Counted from the first letter of the stretch, positions 21,803 to 32,132 are shown. The stretch: DNA of 64,000 nucleotides from Candidatus Streptomyces philanthi (GCA_018114805.1 CP073042.1:6679501-6743500); one strand, 5' to 3'. Numbers and translations are program-made. Notes: generated by a model from the letters alone, not told the origin.

Positions 21803-22972
21803 TTACAGGCCGGCCTTGAACAGCAGCCGGTTCGGGGTGCCGGTGACGTTGCCGGTGATCACGTCGGGCGTGGCGTTGCTGGTCACCCAACTGTTGATCG
21901 TGGCGGACGAGGCGTCACCGTTGTTGGCCTTGTACAGCGCGGCGATGCCCGCCGCGTGCGGGGAGGCCATCGACGTGCCGTTCATCGAGGTGCTGCCGCC
22001 GCACATGCGGGCCGAGGTGATGGACACGCTGGGCGCGTACGTCTCCACGCAGCAGCCGTAGTTGCTGAAGGACGCCTTACCGTCGGAGCTGTCCGACGCG
22101 ACGACGGTCAGCACGCTCGACCCGCTGGCGGGGGAGTAGTTCCACGCGTCCCGGTTCTCGTTGCCGGCGGCCACCGACAGGTGCACGCCCGAGTTGGCGA
22201 GGTTGGCGGCGGTCGTGTTCACCGCGGCCGAATAGCCGCCGCCCAGCGAGGCGTTGGCGACCGCGGGCTTGGCGGCGTTGGCGCGCACCCAGTCGAACCC
22301 GGCGATGATGCCGGCGAAGGAGCCGCTGCCGTCACACCCGAGCACCTTCACGCCGCGCAGCGCCACGCCCTTGGCGACGCCGTAGGAGTTGCCCCCCACC
22401 GTGCCGCCGACGTGCGTGCCGTGGCCGTGACAGTCCTCGCCGCTGCCGCCCACCGAGTTGTACACGTTCTGGGCCCGGCCGCCGAAGTCCGCGTGGCGGC
22501 TGTCGAGACCGGTGTCGATGATGTACGCGGTGACGCCGGCGCCGTCGCGGTTCCAGGTGTACGTGCTTTCCAACGGGCGGTTGCGCTGGTCGATGCGGTC
22601 CAGGCCCCAGGTGGCGCCGTTCTGCGTGCCGCTCACGGTGGCCTTCTGGTTCTCCTCGATGGCCTGCACGGCCGGGTTGGCGCGCAACGCGCTCAACTGA
22701 CCTGCCGTGAGCTTGGCCGCGAAGCCGTTGAGGACCTTCGAGTAGACGTACTGGGTGCTCAGCCCCTTCGCCCTGGTGAGGCTCTTGGCCGTCACCCCGG
22801 ACTTGAGGGTGACGATGTAGCTGCCCTGCACGGCCTGGCCGGGGGGTGCCTTCCGCACCGCGACCATCGGCGCGGACGGCTCGCTGGGGGCGGCGTTCGC
22901 CGCGCCCGTGGCCGCCGGGAGCACGACCAGGGGGGTGGCGAGGAGCACCGCGGCAAGACGGGAACGCTTCAT
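21803..22972 (-). CDS. Secreted subtilisin-like serine protease (S8) with I9 propeptide
   Basis: An intact 389-residue protein from ATG 22972 with signal peptide MKRSRLAAVLLATPLVVLP. Residues about 45-110 match an inhibitor_I9 propeptide (GSYIVTLKSGV ... VYSKVLNGFAAKLT). The catalytic domain shows Asp about 153 (YIIDTGLDSRH), His about 183 (GHGTHVGGTV) and Ser about 334 (MNGTSMASPHAAG). It is a typical Streptomyces extracellular peptidase of the proteinase-K/S8A type, folded and matured outside the cell. A perfect 28-bp palindrome lies 20 bp upstream of the start and may regulate it. No lesion seen. Confidence 0.93.
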   Translation of the reverse strand: MKRSRLAAVLLATPLVVLPAATGAANAAPSEPSAPMVAVRKAPPGQAVQGSYIVTLKSGVTAKSLTRAKGLSTQYVYSKVLNGFAAKLTAGQLSALRANPAVQAIEENQKATVSGTQNGATWGLDRIDQRNRPLESTYTWNRDGAGVTAYIIDTGLDSRHADFGGRAQNVYNSVGGSGEDCHGHGTHVGGTVGGNSYGVAKGVALRGVKVLGCDGSGSFAGIIAGFDWVRANAAKPAVANASLGGGYSAAVNTTAANLANSGVHLSVAAGNENRDAWNYSPASGSSVLTVVASDSSDGKASFSNYGCCVETYAPSVSITSARMCGGSTSMNGTSMASPHAAGIAALYKANNGDASSATINSWVTSNATPDVITGNVTGTPNRLLFKAGL

Positions 22973-22992
22973 CGGGGAAAACCTTTCGTCTG

Positions 22993-23020
22993 CCGCCGGT
23001 GCCCGTACGGGCACCGGCGG
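22993..23020. promoter_or_regulatory. 28-bp perfect palindrome upstream of protease gene
   Basis: CCGCCGGTGCCCGT is followed directly by its exact reverse complement, with no spacer. It lies 20-48 bp upstream of the protease start codon, in the likely leader or promoter. It could be an operator or an RNA hairpin sequestering translation signals; no named regulator consensus is recognised. Confidence 0.6.
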
Positions 23021-23418
23021 TGAGTCTGGCCGCGTCTTCGGGCCGCCGGTGGGCGGCAGCGCGCGGGCAGCCCGAGCGCGCGCCAGGCCAGCGGCGCGGG
23101 CGGAGCGGTGGGCGCGGGAGGACGCGGAGGGGCGGGGAGACCCCATCGACGGGGCGGGGTACCTCGTCGATCCGTCCACGCCCGGTGCGGTGGGGGTGTG
23201 TGGACGACGGCGGTGCGTGGACTTCGCGACGTCCACGTACCGGACGGTGCTGCGACGACGGTAGATGCCACGGGCCGCGGGCGACCATGGTCTGAACTGA
23301 CCGCAACCGGCGTGGCCGCAACCGGCGTGGCCGCTGCCGGCCAGCGCGGACGGCCGCCGTCCGCGAGCAGGCCGCCTCACCCTGGCCCGCCGCCCGGGCA
23401 CGACCTATTGTCAGGAGC

Positions 23419-24462
23419 ATGTCCATCGACTCTCGTACGCCGCGTGCCGTGGACCGCCCGACCTGCGCCTGCTCCCACCCGGACGGCGCCGACCGCCCGA
23501 CCGCGGCCGAGGCCAGGAACGCCTACGGGGCGCTCGTGCGGCAGGCCATGTGCACGCCCCCGGCGGACGCTGCCGGCCGCGGCCCGTTACCGGACGGCGT
23601 GGCGCGCTGGCTGATCGAGCGCCGACTGCTCAGCGAGGACCGGGCCGCGGTCCGTTCCGTCGAGCGCGCGCTGCGCGAACTCGTCGCCGCCCAGCAACAG
23701 CGGCTGCGCTCGGCCGCGTCCTCGCTGGAGGCCGGAATGCGGGCCATCGACGACGTGTTGGGGCTGCTCCCGTCCACCCGGGTGGACGGGGTGCACACCG
23801 CGGAGGTCGAGTTCTTCCGGGACCGAGAACTCTTCCGCAAGCGGCTGCACGAGTTCGACGCGCTGGGCCGCGAGGAGGTGATCGTCATGCGGATGTCGCT
23901 GCCGAACGCCGAGGTCTTGGACGCCAGTCTTGTCAACGACCTGCACATGCTCGACCAGGGCGTGCGCTGGCGGATGGTGGTCTCCCCGGCGGCGACCCGC
24001 GCCCCGAGCGCCCGCCGCTACCTCGACACCCTGGTCGCCCGGGGCGCCCGGCTGCGGGTGGGCACGGCCGTCCCCGCCCACTTCGCCTCCTTCGACCACG
24101 CGGTGACCGTGCTCTCGCTCGGCGCCGCACCGCACTTCGAGGACGGCGACGCCATCGTGCACAGCCCGCTGCTGGCGCTCTGTTTCCAACAGGTCTTCGA
24201 GTACGGCTGGGCCGCGGGCCGCCCCTACGCCACCGACCAGGCGGGCAACCGTTCCGAGGCGGAATTCACCGCGCAGGAGGGGGAGATCGTGAACCTGATG
24301 GCCCTCGGCGTCAAGGACGAGAGCATCGCCCGGCGCCTCGGCTGCTCGGACCGCAGCCTCAGGCGCCTGATGACCCACCTCATGCAGAAGCTGGGCGCCG
24401 CCAGCCGGTTCGAGGCCAGAGCGCGCGCCGCCCGCCTCGGCCTGCTCACCCACGACGGCTGA
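23419..24462 (+). CDS. LuxR-family transcriptional regulator
   Basis: Intact, 347 residues from ATG 23419. The C-terminal 65 residues form a LuxR/GerE-type helix-turn-helix (EFTAQEGEIVNLMALGVKDESIARRLGCSDRSLRRLMTHLM in pieces: conserved Glu/Ile core, GVKDESIARRLG recognition region). The N-terminal 250 residues resemble the sensor part of Streptomyces orphan LuxR regulators (TrmB-like/phospholipase-D-like segment, REEVIVMRMSLPN). It is orphan, with no kinase gene alongside. It is divergent from the protease gene and 440 bp away, so either gene could be a target. Confidence 0.85.
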   Translation: MSIDSRTPRAVDRPTCACSHPDGADRPTAAEARNAYGALVRQAMCTPPADAAGRGPLPDGVARWLIERRLLSEDRAAVRSVERALRELVAAQQQRLRSAASSLEAGMRAIDDVLGLLPSTRVDGVHTAEVEFFRDRELFRKRLHEFDALGREEVIVMRMSLPNAEVLDASLVNDLHMLDQGVRWRMVVSPAATRAPSARRYLDTLVARGARLRVGTAVPAHFASFDHAVTVLSLGAAPHFEDGDAIVHSPLLALCFQQVFEYGWAAGRPYATDQAGNRSEAEFTAQEGEIVNLMALGVKDESIARRLGCSDRSLRRLMTHLMQKLGAASRFEARARAARLGLLTHDG

Positions 24463-24991
24463 CCCCCGACAACTGGCCCCCACCCGGCCGCGCCGGGCCC
24501 GGCCTCGGCCCCGCGCGCGCTGCCCGCCGCCCACCTTCCACGCCGCGCCGCCGCGCCCGCGCGCGACCCGAGGCCCCCGGACCCGCCGCCGGGCGCCCGT
24601 GGCGTGCGTGGAGGCGTCGAGGGAGCGGAGCCGGAAGCGGTCGTCCCGCCTGCCCGACGGCCACCCATTCCACCGGGTCACCGAATGCCAAGTGAACTCA
24701 AGTTTGAGGAACAATTAACTCCCGGCGCATTCGTTTGGTACGCCTTTTTTGTTTGAGCGACTGGTCAACCCTCCCCGTATTTCGCTCGTCAAACCCGCTG
24801 ACGAACTCGAACACGCTGGCCCGAGAGGGGAACGAATTGGCATCGGCCCGTGGTTCCGCACGCTCGCGCAGCGTCGCCCCTGACGGTCTGTGACCGGAGT
24901 CACGGAAACGCGCCAGCCCGGTCGGACAGAGAAATAGCAGCGCGCGATTTCCGCGCTCAGTCACTGCCCTTTCACATCCCCGAAAGAAAAA
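24463..24991. other. AT-richer intergenic region upstream of YfhO-like gene
   Basis: About 530 bp. The second half (24690-24990) is notably AT-richer than the rest, as expected for a promoter region. A purine-rich GAAAGAAAAA just before ATG 24992 may serve as ribosome-binding site. No gene recognised. Confidence 0.5.
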
Positions 24992-27783
24992 ATGCCTTCT
25001 CTCACCATGCCCAGAGCGGATGCGATTCCGCGTCAAGACGAGGCGAAGTCTGAGTCGTCTTTTCGGGGCTTCCGCGCACGGGCCGCGAGTCTCGCGGCGC
25101 TGCTCACCATGATTTCCCTGGTTCTCGGTGACGCCCTGGCCCGCAGCTTTCCCTTCGGGTCACGCACGCGGAACGTCAATGACCTGGGAAACCAGTTCGT
25201 GCCGTACCACGCGCACCTGTGGGACATGCTGCACGGCGAGGCCGACGGCGACGTGCTCATCAACTGGCAGTCCGGGTACGGCTCCAGCTTCCTGCCGGAC
25301 CTGGGCACCTACCTGACGAGCCCCTTCGCGGTGCTCGTCGGGCCCTTCCCACGGGACGAGATCGACCTCGCCGTCTACGTCATCTCCGCACTCAAGATCG
25401 CCACGGCCGGCGCCGTCATGGTCTGGCTGCTGCGCACCGTGCGCACCGGCCCCTGGTGGGTCGCCGGAGCGCTCGGCGCCTGGTACGCGCTGTGCGGCTG
25501 GACGCTGGCCACCGCGGTGTACAACCCCATGTGGCTGGACGGTCTGATCGCCCTGCCGCTGCTGTGCCTGGTCGGTCAGTGGGCGCTGGCCCGCCGGCGG
25601 ACGATCACGGGCGCCGTGCTCGTCGCCGGCGCGTGGACGGCCAACTTCTACACGGCGTACATGGCCACCATCGGGGCCGCGCTCTTCGTCATCGCCCGGC
25701 TGGTCATCGACCGCCCCGCGCACGTCGTCACCGCCGTGACCGGGGGCCCGAGCGCGGAGCCCCAGACCGCCGCCCAGCACCCTGCGGCCGAACCGGTCAC
25801 CGACGTGGGCGACGACGCCCTCGACGAGGCCGGCTCCGGACGTGGAACCCCGGCCGCCACCCCCACCGGCCCGCCCCGCGCCCCTCCGTCCTGCGGTTCC
25901 TCGGCGAGCTGTGGCGGCCCCTGGTCAGCCTGCTGCTCGGCGCCGGCCTGGCCGCGCCGCTGGTCAGCGTTATCTACGCCGGCACCGGCGAGGCGTACCT
26001 GGGCCGCGACACCGAGTTCGTCGCCGAGCCGTGTCAGGACGTGTTCGCCCGGCTGCTGCCCGGGGGCTACGGCTACAACTCGCCCTCGCTCTACGTCGAC
26101 ACCGCCGCCCTGCTCCTCGCGCTCACCCTGCCGTTCAACACCGCCGTGTCGCGCCGCGTGCGGTACGGCTGGTCCGCGCTGGCCGTCGCCGTGCTGCTGT
26201 CCTTCCAGTGGAAGCCCACCCACCTGGCCTGGCACGCCTTCACCACCCCCAACGGCAGTCAGTTCCGGCAGACGTTCGTGCTGTGCGCCCTGCTCGTGAT
26301 CGCGGCCTGGCTCTCCCTTGCCCACGGCAGGCCCACCTGGCGGGCCCTGCTCGGCGGCGGCGTCCTCGCGGCCCTCACGCTCATCGCGCGCGACAGCCAA
26401 CTCCTGTACGCGTGGTCCGTGCCGATCATGCTGGCCGGCGTCGCCACCCTGGCGCTCGCCCTCGCGCTCTGGCAGGTCGCCGACGCCCGCCGGCGCCCCC
26501 TGCTCGTGGTGCTCGCCGCCGTGCTCCTGGTGGGCACGCAGGTCGGGCAGTCCGCCGCGACACTGGCCGTCAGCGACCGCAAGCGGCTGGCCCATATGGA
26601 CGACTACGCGCCCTGGGGCGAGCGGCAACGCGAGCAGCGCGCGGCCCTCCGAGCCGCGGACGGCTGGCCCGCCTACCGCACCGAACCCGGCCGCCAACAG
26701 ACCGTCGGCAACGACCCGATGATGGTCGGCGGCCAGGGCGCGCAGTACTACAGCAGCCTCACCTCCGACGTGCTCAGCCGCACCATGACGGCGCTCGGCG
26801 GCGGCTGGACCTCGGGCGGCCGGTCGGTGCAGAGCCTGGACAACCCGGTCACCGACGTTATCTTCTCCGTCGGCGCCCGGCTGTACTCGCCGCCGGACCC
26901 GCACCAGCGGTGGAACCCGCGCCACCCCGGGCCGGTGGTCACCGTGCGGTAGAAGGTGCCCCCGCTGGTGACCGTGCGCCCGCCCGGGCCGCGCCCCGCG
27001 TACGGGGCCTCGGCCTACCGCAACCAGGAACTGCTCCTCGGCGCCCGCGTGTACGACGTCCCCGGCTACACGCTGCACCTCACCGACCGCCCGCAACTGT
27101 CCCGCACCCGCGACGGCGGCTACCGGGTGCCGGCCCGGCACCGCGCGGCCGACCCCACGGCGCAGGTGAAGGCCGTCTGCCTGCCCGGCAGCTCCGTCTT
27201 CCTGTGGGCGCCACGCTACTGGGGCAAGGCCGACCTGCGCGACGGGCGCGGCTCGCAGGGCGACTTCCGGGGCGACTACCCGCCCAAGCGCAGCGCGGCC
27301 ATGCAGGAACTCGGCCGCACCCCGGCCAACGGCCAGGTGCGCATCACGCTCACCGCCATGCGCGGCGGCTCCGTACCCAAGGGCGCGATCGGCTGCCTGG
27401 ACCGGGGCAAGCTCCGGGCCGCCACCGACCGGCTGACCGACCGCGGAGCCACCGACGTTAGCGTGGACGGCGCCACCGTGCCCGCCGGCAGCCGCGGCAC
27501 CGTCGTGGTCGCCATGCCCAACATCAAGGGCTGGGAGTGCGCGGCCGACGGCGCCGCCCGCCCCGCCACCTCCTACCTCTGCCTCGTCTCGGTGCCGCTC
27601 GACGGCGAGGCCACCACCGTGAGTTGCACCTTCCAGCCGCCCGCCCTGCGCGGCGGCGCGGCCGCCGCCGGCCTGGCGCTGCTCGTGCTCGTCTCCATCG
27701 GCGTCTGGCGCGCCTGGCAGGCGCGGCGGCCCGGCCGCGCCCCGGCCGGCCGCCCCTCGACCAGCGCGGCCAGCCATGACTGA
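24992..27783 (+). pseudogene. YfhO-family multi-pass membrane protein, frameshift plus amber stop
   Basis: From ATG 24992, a long polytopic protein of the YfhO family (putative glycosyltransferase-like membrane proteins). The early extracytoplasmic stretch DLGNQFVPYHAHLWDMLHG and the NWQSGYGSSFLPDLGTYLTSP segment are characteristic. About a dozen hydrophobic segments follow, then a large soluble C-terminal domain and a final membrane anchor (AAGLALLVLVSIGVW). The frame shifts near 25870-25885. A TAG at 26950-26952 (VVTVR-stop-KVPPLVTV) lies in an otherwise continuous frame to the stop at 27783. The gene sits directly before GT2 and GtrA genes, which suggests a cell-envelope glycosylation set. 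The biochemical role of YfhO proteins in actinomycetes is not established. Confidence 0.75.
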
Positions 27784-27861
27784 CCGGCCCGCCCCCACCC
27801 TTCCGCGCTCCGCTCGCACCCCGAGCGGACCCGACCACCGTGAACCCGTAAGGGGAGAATC

Positions 27862-28812
27862 ATGCTGATCTCGATAGTCGTCCCGTGTTTCAACGAGGAA
27901 GCCGTGATCGACCGCTTCCATGAGCACCTCCTCGTTGAGCTACTCACCATTGAGCACGAGTTCGAGTTCGTCTACGTGGACGACGGGAGCAAGGACGACA
28001 CGCTCTCCATCCTCAAGCGGCTGGCCGGGACCGACACGTGGGTGCGCTACGTCTCGTTCAGCCGGAACTTCGGCAAGGAGGCCGCGATGTTCGCCGGCCT
28101 GCGCAACGCGTCCGGCGACGCGGTGATCATCATGGACGCCGACCTCCAGCACCCGCCCGAGCTGGTGGGGCTCATGGTCGAACTGCGGGAGGCCGGTCAC
28201 GACCAGGTGATCGCCAAGCGCACCCAGGACGGCGACCGCGTCACCCGCACCTGGATGGTCCGTGGTTACTACCGGCTGGTCAACCGACTGGTCGACGTGG
28301 AACTCGTGGACGGGGTCGGCGATTTCCGACTGCTTTCCCGGCGCGCGGTGAATGCCGTACTCCAGCTCACCGAGTACAACCGCTTTTCCAAGGGCCTGTT
28401 CGCCTGGGTGGGTTTCCCCAGCGTCACCTTCGAATACCGCAACGCGGTACGTGAGGAGGGACAGAGCAAGTGGACGTTCAGCCAATTGCTCAACTACGGT
28501 GCCGATGGTGTGATCTCGTTCAACAACAAGCCGTTGCGTGCCGCGGTGTATCTGGATCTGTCGTTGCTCTCCGTCGCCGTGCTCTACGCGGTGTGGATTG
28601 TCGGCAGGGTACTGGTCGACGGGGTGGACACGCCGGGCTATGCGACGCTGCTCGTGGTCATGACCGCACTGGCCGGCGTGCAGATGATCATGGTGGGCGT
28701 GATCGGCGAATACATCGGGCGGGTCTACTACGAGGTCAAACGCCGCCCGCACTACCTCGTCCAGAGCACCAACGTGGCCCAGCGGGCCGACGTCAAGGAC
28801 CTGGTGCGGTGA
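27862..28812 (+). CDS. GT2 polyprenyl-phosphate glycosyltransferase (GtrB/DPM1-like)
   Basis: Intact, 316 residues from ATG 27862, with AGGGGAG 5 bp upstream. The N-terminal GT-A domain shows VVPCFNEE, YVDDGSKDDT, and the metal-binding DADLQHPPEL motif. The C-terminus has two membrane helices (DLSLLSVAVLYAVWIVG; LLVVMTALAGVQMIMVGVIG), as in GtrB-type enzymes. These transfer glucose or another hexose to undecaprenyl phosphate on the cytoplasmic face. Its stop overlaps the GtrA-like gene's GTG by 4 bp, so translation is probably coupled, and the GtrA flippase partner supports the assignment. Confidence 0.92.
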   Translation: MLISIVVPCFNEEAVIDRFHEHLLVELLTIEHEFEFVYVDDGSKDDTLSILKRLAGTDTWVRYVSFSRNFGKEAAMFAGLRNASGDAVIIMDADLQHPPELVGLMVELREAGHDQVIAKRTQDGDRVTRTWMVRGYYRLVNRLVDVELVDGVGDFRLLSRRAVNAVLQLTEYNRFSKGLFAWVGFPSVTFEYRNAVREEGQSKWTFSQLLNYGADGVISFNNKPLRAAVYLDLSLLSVAVLYAVWIVGRVLVDGVDTPGYATLLVVMTALAGVQMIMVGVIGEYIGRVYYEVKRRPHYLVQSTNVAQRADVKDLVR

Positions 28813-29238
28813 TCGCCGGACAGTTCCTGCGGTTCGGCCTGGTGGGAGTCGTCAATACCGGCACGTACTACCTCAGCTACCCCGTCCTGCTGCGCTGGAT
28901 GCCCTATCTGGCGGCGCACGTCGTGGCCTTCGCGCTGAGCATCGTCGGCTCGTACTTCCTGAACGTGTACGTCTCCTACCGCACGCGCCCGGCCTGGCGC
29001 ACCTTCCTGCTCTTCCCGCTGACCACGGTCGCCAACTTCACCATCACCACGGGCGGCGTCTACGTACTGGTCGACCTCGCGGGAATGAACGACAAGGTCT
29101 CACCCCTGATCGCCGCGGCGGCCGCCGTCCCGATCACCTTCCTCGTTCCTCGTCTCCCGGACAATCATGGTCGGCCCGGCGGTCAACGGCACCCCGACGC
29201 CGGGAAAGGAGGAGCCGCCCTCCCTGCTGCGCCGGTGA
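28809..29238 (+). pseudogene. GtrA-family polyprenyl-phosphate-sugar flippase, frameshifted by 7-bp duplication
   Basis: GTG 28809 overlaps the preceding stop. Four predicted membrane helices with the family features QFLRFGLVGVVNTGTYYLSY, VVAFALSIVGSYFLNVYVSYRT and PLTTVANFTITTGGVYVLVDL. The last helix (AAAAVPITFLV) is cut by an exact 7-bp tandem duplication of TTCCTCG (29140-29153). Removing one copy gives ITFLVSRTIMVGPAVNG and a stop at 29236-29238, the normal GtrA end. GtrA proteins are thought to translocate lipid-linked sugars made by GtrB-type enzymes. Because the lesion is at the far C-terminus, residual function is possible. Confidence 0.85.
29140..29153. repeat. 7-bp tandem duplication causing frameshift in gtrA-like gene
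   Basis: TTCCTCG is exactly doubled (29140-29146, 29147-29153). Deleting one copy restores the family's conserved FLVSRTIMV ending. Confidence 0.9.
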
Positions 29239-29390
29239 GCGGAGCGCCGGGCGGGAGGCGGCCGAAGCCGCGCGGGCTGCCCGGCGGGAACGGCGGCGAG
29301 GCGCGGGGCGTGACCCCGGCCGCGCCGCGCGGTCGCCCGTCGGTCGGGGGTGGCGTGGTCGGCGGTCGTCGTCGTCCTCGGCCCGGTCGG

Positions 29391-29817
29391 TCAAGCGTAG
29401 ACGCTTTCCACGAACTCCGCGAGTTGGTCGTCGCTCAGGTGATGGGCCAGATCGGCTTCGCTGATCATGCCGACGAGGCGCTTGTTCTCGTCTATGACCG
29501 GCAGGCGGCGGATCTGGTTGCTCTCCATCTCTCCTGAGTACCTGATCCACGTCGGCGTCGGCGCTGATGCAGCGCGGTGTGCCCTTGCACAGGTCTCCCG
29601 CGGTGACCCGCGCCGGATCGTGCCCCGCGGCGACACAGCCGATCATGATATCACGGTCGGTGACGATGCCGCGCATCCGCTCGTTCGCGTCGGTGGGATC
29701 GCTGACCGGTAGGGCGCCCACGTCGAGTTCCCGCATGAGCTGGGCGACCCGGTCCAGGCTCTCGGTCGCCGGTACCCACTGGGCCCCGGGGTGCATGATG
29801 TCCGCGGCGGTGGTCAT
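29391..29817 (-). pseudogene. Two-CBS-domain protein, frameshifted
   Basis: ATG 29817, preceded by GGAG at optimal distance, begins MTTAADIMHPGAQWVPATES. The first CBS domain (LDRVAQLMRELDVGALPVSD ... GIVTDRDIM) and the start of the second (ARVTAGDLC) are in one frame. After DVDQVLR one extra base shifts the frame (about 29535-29545), and the rest of CBS-2 (IRRLPVIDENKRLVGMISEADLA) continues in the next frame to the stop at 29391. Stand-alone CBS pairs bind adenosine nucleotides and are common, often stress-linked, in Streptomyces. It lies just outside the left boundary of the tRNA-Pro island. Confidence 0.85.
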
Positions 29818-30000
29818 GGCTGCTCCTTTGGTCGGTTTCACTAGGACCCAGTCTCCGAGAGCGACCGCCGCCCGCTGCCCGACGTAGGCCATCCGAGTGA
29901 CGCCCAGGCCCACGCCGGGTTCCTCCCACGGGCTCGTCCTGGGAGTGCGGCGAGCGGCATCGGGGACGCGCACGTGAACGCTGGCCGACAGTACGAGCAG

Positions 30001-30030
30001 GATGTGAACCAGCGACCCCTTGACCCCCAG
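30001..30030. other. Left attachment-site candidate (tRNA-Pro 3'-half copy)
   Basis: The 19-bp sequence GCGACCCCTTGACCCCCAG (30012-30030) is identical to 45552-45570, inside the tRNA-Pro gene (-). The adjacent 11 bases match at 9 positions, giving 28/30 overall. The repeat is direct. It corresponds to the tRNA from anticodon loop to T arm, as expected for a tRNA-integrating element's displaced 3' fragment. Confidence 0.8.
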
Positions 30031-30053
30031 AGAGGCCCGAGGGCTGTCGTCAA

Positions 30054-30570
30054 TCAGGAGTCGATGCGCTGGGTGCGCCCGGCCAGTCCCTGGATCTTCT
30101 CCACGGTCGGCGCGGCGTTCAACATGCGTGCATAGATCACTGGTCCCCAGAGCTGGTCCCCAAGGAAGTTCGTCAAGCCCTCGGCCCAGCTGGAGGAATC
30201 GCTTGTGTCATCGCCGACGTAGCCTCTGCGGCGGAATCCCGCGACGAGGAACCCTTAGACGTCCAGGGTCCACAGCAACTGACTGCCGCTCGGGGTGAGA
30301 AAAGCAGCACCCTCCCTCACAATTCCCGTTTCTCTCCGCTGCCCCCGCATCGCCGGTCACTTCAAAGACCTCGTCCATCTCACGAACCACATCCACCATC
30401 TCCACCAACACCGCCTTCCAGAGCGGCACCAAAAGGATCAACAAGACATCACACGACACGGCTCGTCTCGACCCACCGAAGTTTTCCGGCACGCCGCCGC
30501 TTATCCCGACGGCACGATTGATCACCGCTCCGGAAAAACCCCCGAGCACGCCCGGGAACAGTGCACTCAC
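30054..30570 (-). pseudogene. Unknown small protein with membrane-like segment, broken
   Basis: I do not recognise this protein. From GTG 30570 the frame reads a hydrophobic start (MSALFPGVLGGFSGAVINRA) and CDVLLILLVPLWKAVLVEMV. Near 30350 it appears to shift into a frame that gives ETGIVREGAAFLTPSGSQLL, a TAA at 30255-30257, then GFLVAGFRRRGYVGDDTS and WGPVIYARMLNAAPTVEKIQ to a stop at 30054. The reading quality of both parts suggests one decayed gene of about 170 codons. It is the first gene inside the left attachment repeat. The assignment as a single gene is inference. Confidence 0.4.
30140..30161. promoter_or_regulatory. Possible integrase arm-type repeats (left end)
   Basis: CTGGTCCCC occurs at 30140-30148 and 30153-30161. 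Similar copies (CTGGCCCCC at 45445, CTGGTCCCC at 45456) lie at the other end next to the integrase remnant. Short repeats near both att sites could be integrase-binding sites; this is speculative. Confidence 0.3.
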
Positions 30571-30909
30571 ACGCCCTGGCCTGGGGCTTTCCGAAGCGTG
30601 AGGCGACGGCCCGCAAAGTGTCTGAGGGTGTAGGAGAGTTGACCCATCTGCGCGCCGCCCGGCCCTTACGTTCTGCTACGGGAAAGGAAAGGGCATGCGT
30701 GCCCGGCATGCTCACGTCCGTAGGGTCGTCGACCCCGCAACATTTGCCATGGCTTAATCATCACTGGTGCGTGATGACGCGCTTGGTGTCGTATCGGCTT
30801 TGGATGTACAACGGTTCAGGATGGAGGCGCGTCGTGCTCGCTCTCGGAATACCGTTAATCCCGGCGGAAGCAGCCGTTTTCCCTGTCCACACCAGGTCGG
30901 CGTCGCACG
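30571..30909. other. Gene-poor stretch inside the island
   Basis: About 340 bp, AT-richer than the chromosome around it, upstream of the prenyltransferase gene. No recognisable protein in any frame; it probably includes the cluster promoter. Nothing more can be supported. Confidence 0.4.
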
Positions 30910-32031
30910 ATGACAGCCGATTCAGCGCGAACGTCCGACTCCCTTCACGGCCCCGGCTGGGCGCCCGTCGACCGGCTCCCTCGGCTACGAGGAATTCGCC
31001 GCCCTCTCTCCCGCCCGGCGGGAGGACGCGGTACGGCGGACGCCGGGCAGCGCGGGCTGGTCGGAGACCGCGCGTATCGCCTTCATGCTGGGTCGACCGC
31101 GCACCTGTGTACCCGGCAACCTGGCCTTCGCGCTCGGCTGGGCGGCGGCGGGTGGCACGGTGTCGCCCGCGTTCTTCCTCGGCCTGTTCATGTCCCTCGT
31201 GTACGGGCTGATGGCCAACCTCTACAACGCGTACACGGACCTGGCCGAGGACAGTCGGAATCTGCCCGGACGCGTGTGGCTGGTGCTGCGGATGGGGCAT
31301 CGTCGGACGTTGTGGATCGGCCACGCGGCGACCGGCACGCTGATCGTGCTCACCCTCCCGTACGGCTGTGTCCAACTGCTGCCCTTGATGTTGTTGCTGC
31401 TCGTCGGGGCGCACCAGTACTCGTTTCGTCCGCTGCGGCTGAAGGACGGGCCCGTCGTCGGCCTGCTGGCCTTCAGCCTCGCGGTGTTCGGGCCGTACCT
31501 GCTCGGAGCCTTCGGCGCCCCCGGAGGCCGCCACGACCTGAGCGGCTCCACCTGGGCGCTGTTCGGTTTCCTGGTGGTCTGGTTCTCGGCCAAGGGCATG
31601 GTGAAGAACCTCCCGGACTTCGAGGGCGACCGCGAGGCAGGGTTGCGGACGTCCGCGACGGTCTTCGCCACCCGCGCGGCAGCGGCGCGCGCGGCGACGG
31701 CGATGACGCTGGTGGGTTACCTCTCGCCCGCCGTGTTCGTGGCCGTCGTGCTGCTCCCACCCCGTGACCTGTGGGCGCTCGTCTGGACGGTGGCGGCTCT
31801 GGTGCAGTGCCGGGCGATGGCCCGGGCGACGGAGCGGGCCAGAGCCAACGCCGTGCTCAAGGTCGACATGCTTCTGTCGACCGCGTTTCTCGCCTCTGCC
31901 TGCTGCTGCACTCACCTGGCTGGGTCCCGGTGACGGGGGTGGCGCTCGGAGTCGCCCTGCTGTTCGGCAGCGACCTCCTGGCGCTGGACTCCCGGCGCCG
32001 GACCGACGTCACGACCCCCGCCGTTCCCTGA
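30910..32031 (+). pseudogene. UbiA-family prenyltransferase, frameshifted at both ends
   Basis: The core frame (31085-31890) is a classical UbiA intramembrane prenyltransferase: first Asp-rich motif NAYTDLAED, second motif LPDFEGDREAGLRTSATVFA, and seven or more hydrophobic helices. UbiA enzymes transfer a polyprenyl group to an aromatic or other acceptor within the membrane. The start is uncertain: ATG 30910 opens MTADSARTSDSLHG in another frame, and the matching sequence LGYEEFAALSPARRED continues in the core frame. Near 31890 the C-terminus shifts to HSPGWVPVTGVALGVALLFG, ending at 32031. Followed by P450, methyltransferase and DUF6875-like genes on the same strand. Together they suggest a small prenylated natural product. 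No prenyl diphosphate synthase is present in the island. Confidence 0.8.
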
Positions 32032-32132
32032 TGCCCTCGCACACCGACGTCCCACCGTGCCGGCCGCCCCCGCCGCGCGTCCACGCCGGCGTCGGGCGGC
32101 CCGCCCCGCGAAGACGAGAAGGAAGACGACGC

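Noticed and set aside
25648..27927. 759-codon minus-strand open frame opposite the YfhO-like gene
   Set aside because: Antisense shadow without any family motif; the plus strand is clearly coding.
30001..30030. A second functional tRNA gene at the left island boundary
   Set aside because: Only the anticodon-loop-to-T-arm half is present; no D arm or acceptor pairing, so it is an attachment-site fragment.
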